Origin: Clostridia bacterium
Lineage (GTDB): Bacteria > Bacillota > Clostridia > Oscillospirales > CAG-272
NCBI GenBank assembly: GCA_017461745.1
Contig: JAFTXE010000060.1
Coordinates: forward strand, 1-40,451
Direction: 5' to 3'
DNA length: 40,451 bases
Part shown: one piece after another, positions 39,665 through 40,451 of the stretch
Layout: every line of letters begins with the position of its first letter
Position numbering within the stretch: position 1 is the stretch's first letter
The notes under the pieces: generated by a model
Told to the model about the DNA's origin: nothing
What the model saw: the letters and a program-made list of their open reading frames with translations, nothing else
The model's database searches: none
Made by a program: the position numbers and the translations under genes

Positions 39665-40120
39665 ATGGGACTCCTTGAGTGTACAAGCAGTGCATCGTTA
39701 TGGCGCGGTTACGATTATTTTAAAGAAAAACGGGTCTTGCAAATAACCGAAACAAGTGATGATTGTTATAAAGCGTTAGTTTCGGGAAATTCGGATACTC
39801 CCTATCAAGTTGAAATAAATATAGCGCACCCAAGAAAATCGACCTGTAACTGTCCTCACGCAGACGGTAAGCGTATCATATGTAAGCATATGGTTGCTGT
39901 GTATTTTACCGTAAGACCATTGGAGGCGGAGCGTATCTATCGTGAAGCTATCAGGTGGCAGCGGGAAGAAGAACAACGTCAAGAGGAAGAAGCGGACAGA
40001 TTGGTAGAAAAGGTTCATTCAATGAAAAAGAATGAGGTGTGTCAAGCACTTCTTGAATTGTTGTTTGACGGTCCTGAGTGGCAGTATGACCGATTTGTCA
40101 GAGAATATTTAGACGAATAA
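39665..40120 (+). CDS. SWIM zinc-finger protein, 151 aa
   Basis: The small protein holds a SWIM zinc finger (STCNCPHADGKRIICKHMVAVYF; C-x-C-x(n)-C-x-H) at residues 62-85, preceded by GYDYFKEKRVLQI, the usual lead-in. A charged Glu/Arg-rich helix follows and the end (ALLELLFDGPEWQYDRFVREYL) may be an interaction segment. SWIM fingers bind DNA or protein. ATG 39665 is chosen because GAGGT lies seven bases upstream; a longer frame from 39620 would translate the dispersed repeat. It is the last gene before the tRNA fragment. Confidence 0.85.
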   Translation: MGLLECTSSASLWRGYDYFKEKRVLQITETSDDCYKALVSGNSDTPYQVEINIAHPRKSTCNCPHADGKRIICKHMVAVYFTVRPLEAERIYREAIRWQREEEQRQEEEADRLVEKVHSMKKNEVCQALLELLFDGPEWQYDRFVREYLDE

Positions 40121-40153
40121 ACTTATAGCATCAATAAAGCATCAAAGAAAAAA

Positions 40154-40174
40154 TCGGCAGTTTAAAACTGCCGA
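40154..40174. repeat. Palindrome, probable minus-strand terminator
   Basis: A 21-base perfect inverted repeat around CGGCAGTTT is followed on the minus strand by TTTTTT. It would stop transcription coming from the tRNA side. No gene is seen in 40121-40236. Confidence 0.6.
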
Positions 40175-40236
40175 AAATGAGCGCAAAAGCGGTCAAAAAG
40201 TGAGGAAAATCAATGTGTTTGAAGTCCACAGAGCCA

Positions 40237-40281
40237 CTCCAAAACCGTGGGTCGCGGGTTCGAATCCTCCTGCCCCTGCCA
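40237..40281 (+). other. 3' fragment of tRNA-Trp, likely attachment-site remnant
   Basis: CTCCAAAACCGTGGGTCGCG (anticodon CCA), GGTTCGAATCC (T loop) and TGCCCCTGCCA (acceptor strand and CCA end) are the 3' 45 bases of a tRNA-Trp gene. The matching 5' half, which must contain AGGGGCA, is absent from the preceding sequence. One base of the T stem is mismatched. Elements that integrate into tRNA genes leave such 3' copies at one end. Confidence 0.72.
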
Positions 40282-40321
40282 AAAACAAGAAAGTCGATGC
40301 AACGCATCGGCTCAGATTACT

Positions 40322-40359
40322 GACAAAGGGTTCAGGACTACGGTTCTGAGCCCTTTGTC
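40322..40359. terminator. Hairpin downstream of the tRNA fragment
   Basis: GACAAAGGG pairs with CCCTTTGTC and TCAG with CTGA around a ten-base loop. There is no clear T run on either side, so its role as a terminator is uncertain. Confidence 0.45.
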
Positions 40360-40363
40360 GTAC

Positions 40364-40392
40364 TTTACAGGGTTTGAGAAATATGGTATAAT
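40364..40392 (+). promoter_or_regulatory. Promoter of the gene entering at the right edge
   Basis: TTTACA (40364-40369) and TATAAT (40387-40392) are 17 bp apart and point to the partial gene at 40426. Confidence 0.65.
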
Positions 40393-40425
40393 ATAGGTGT
40401 AAAAAGAAGTACGGAGGAAACACCT

Positions 40426-40451
40426 ATGTTCACGGAAAGAAGCGGAAAGCA
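40426..40451 (+). CDS. Start of a gene cut by the window edge
   Basis: ATG 40426-40428 lies behind CGGAGGAAACACC and opens MFTERSGK before the window ends. The promoter at 40364-40392 and the ribosome binding site support a real gene, but the product cannot be identified from eight codons. Confidence 0.5.

Noticed and set aside
40193..40423. Minus-strand 76-codon frame with GAGGFEPATHGF
   Set aside because: This is the well-known spurious translation of the antisense of a tRNA 3' end; it covers the tRNA-Trp fragment and the following promoter.

Overview
The window looks like a chromosomal segment of an uncultured, probably gut-associated clostridial Firmicute. This rests on strong AGGAGG ribosome binding sites, near-perfect TTGACA-N17-TATAAT promoters, many lipoproteins with clostridial-type lipoboxes, a class III fructose-1,6-bisphosphatase, a glycyl radical enzyme and an IS110 element. 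No species can be named from the sequence alone.

Layout. 1-552 holds a GC-rich structured RNA candidate with its own consensus promoter (minus strand), a short dispersed repeat and the 3' remnant of a sigma-like gene. 603-17362 is a minus-strand run of genes for surface and sugar/cyclitol-type catabolism: TIM-barrel isomerase, glycyl radical enzyme plus activase, EEP-family lipoprotein, solute-binding lipoprotein, SMP-30 lactonase, IclR regulator, FGGY kinase, zinc dehydrogenase, DeoC-type aldolase, a secreted protein/GDPD pair, a small peptide and a large surface lipoprotein. 17363-22305 holds a gene remnant, fbp, a second copy of the structured RNA, a complete IS110 element and an intact sigma-like gene. 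22462-35541 is a second minus-strand run: two dehydrogenases, Gfo/Idh/MocA oxidoreductase, MBL hydrolase, isomerase, cytosolic GDPD, another small peptide, a second secreted protein/GDPD pair, an MBL lipoprotein, an anchored surface protein and a second solute-binding lipoprotein. It is divergent from an AraC regulator at 35848. 36792-40281 is an accessory block (FRG protein, AlbA_2 ATP-binding protein, SWIM protein) ending at a 3' fragment of tRNA-Trp that resembles an integration scar.

Two observations stand out. First, both secreted protein/GDPD pairs are joined by a +1 frame change at the same place, exactly where an RF2 (prfB)-type programmed frameshift signal lies: GGAGGT-AAT-CTT-TGA-C in one and AGGGGG-TAT-CTT-C in the other. 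The GDPD side is conserved at protein level across a stretch that in the second locus has no ATG, GTG or TTG start, so the real products are probably 807- and 973-residue secreted fusions. Second, the IS110 element can be dissected from the window alone. Related copies of its target site define its ends, its left-end RNA has a loop whose two arms match the two sides of the insertion site, and joining its ends creates a TTGACT-N17-TACAAT promoter.

How the genes may work together (inference): cell-surface GDPD, EEP and MBL enzymes would act on a phosphodiester- or glycan-containing substrate, the lipoproteins would capture products, and the cytosolic dehydrogenases, isomerases, kinase, aldolase and glycyl radical enzyme would process the released sugar or polyol. 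No ABC permease genes are present in the window.
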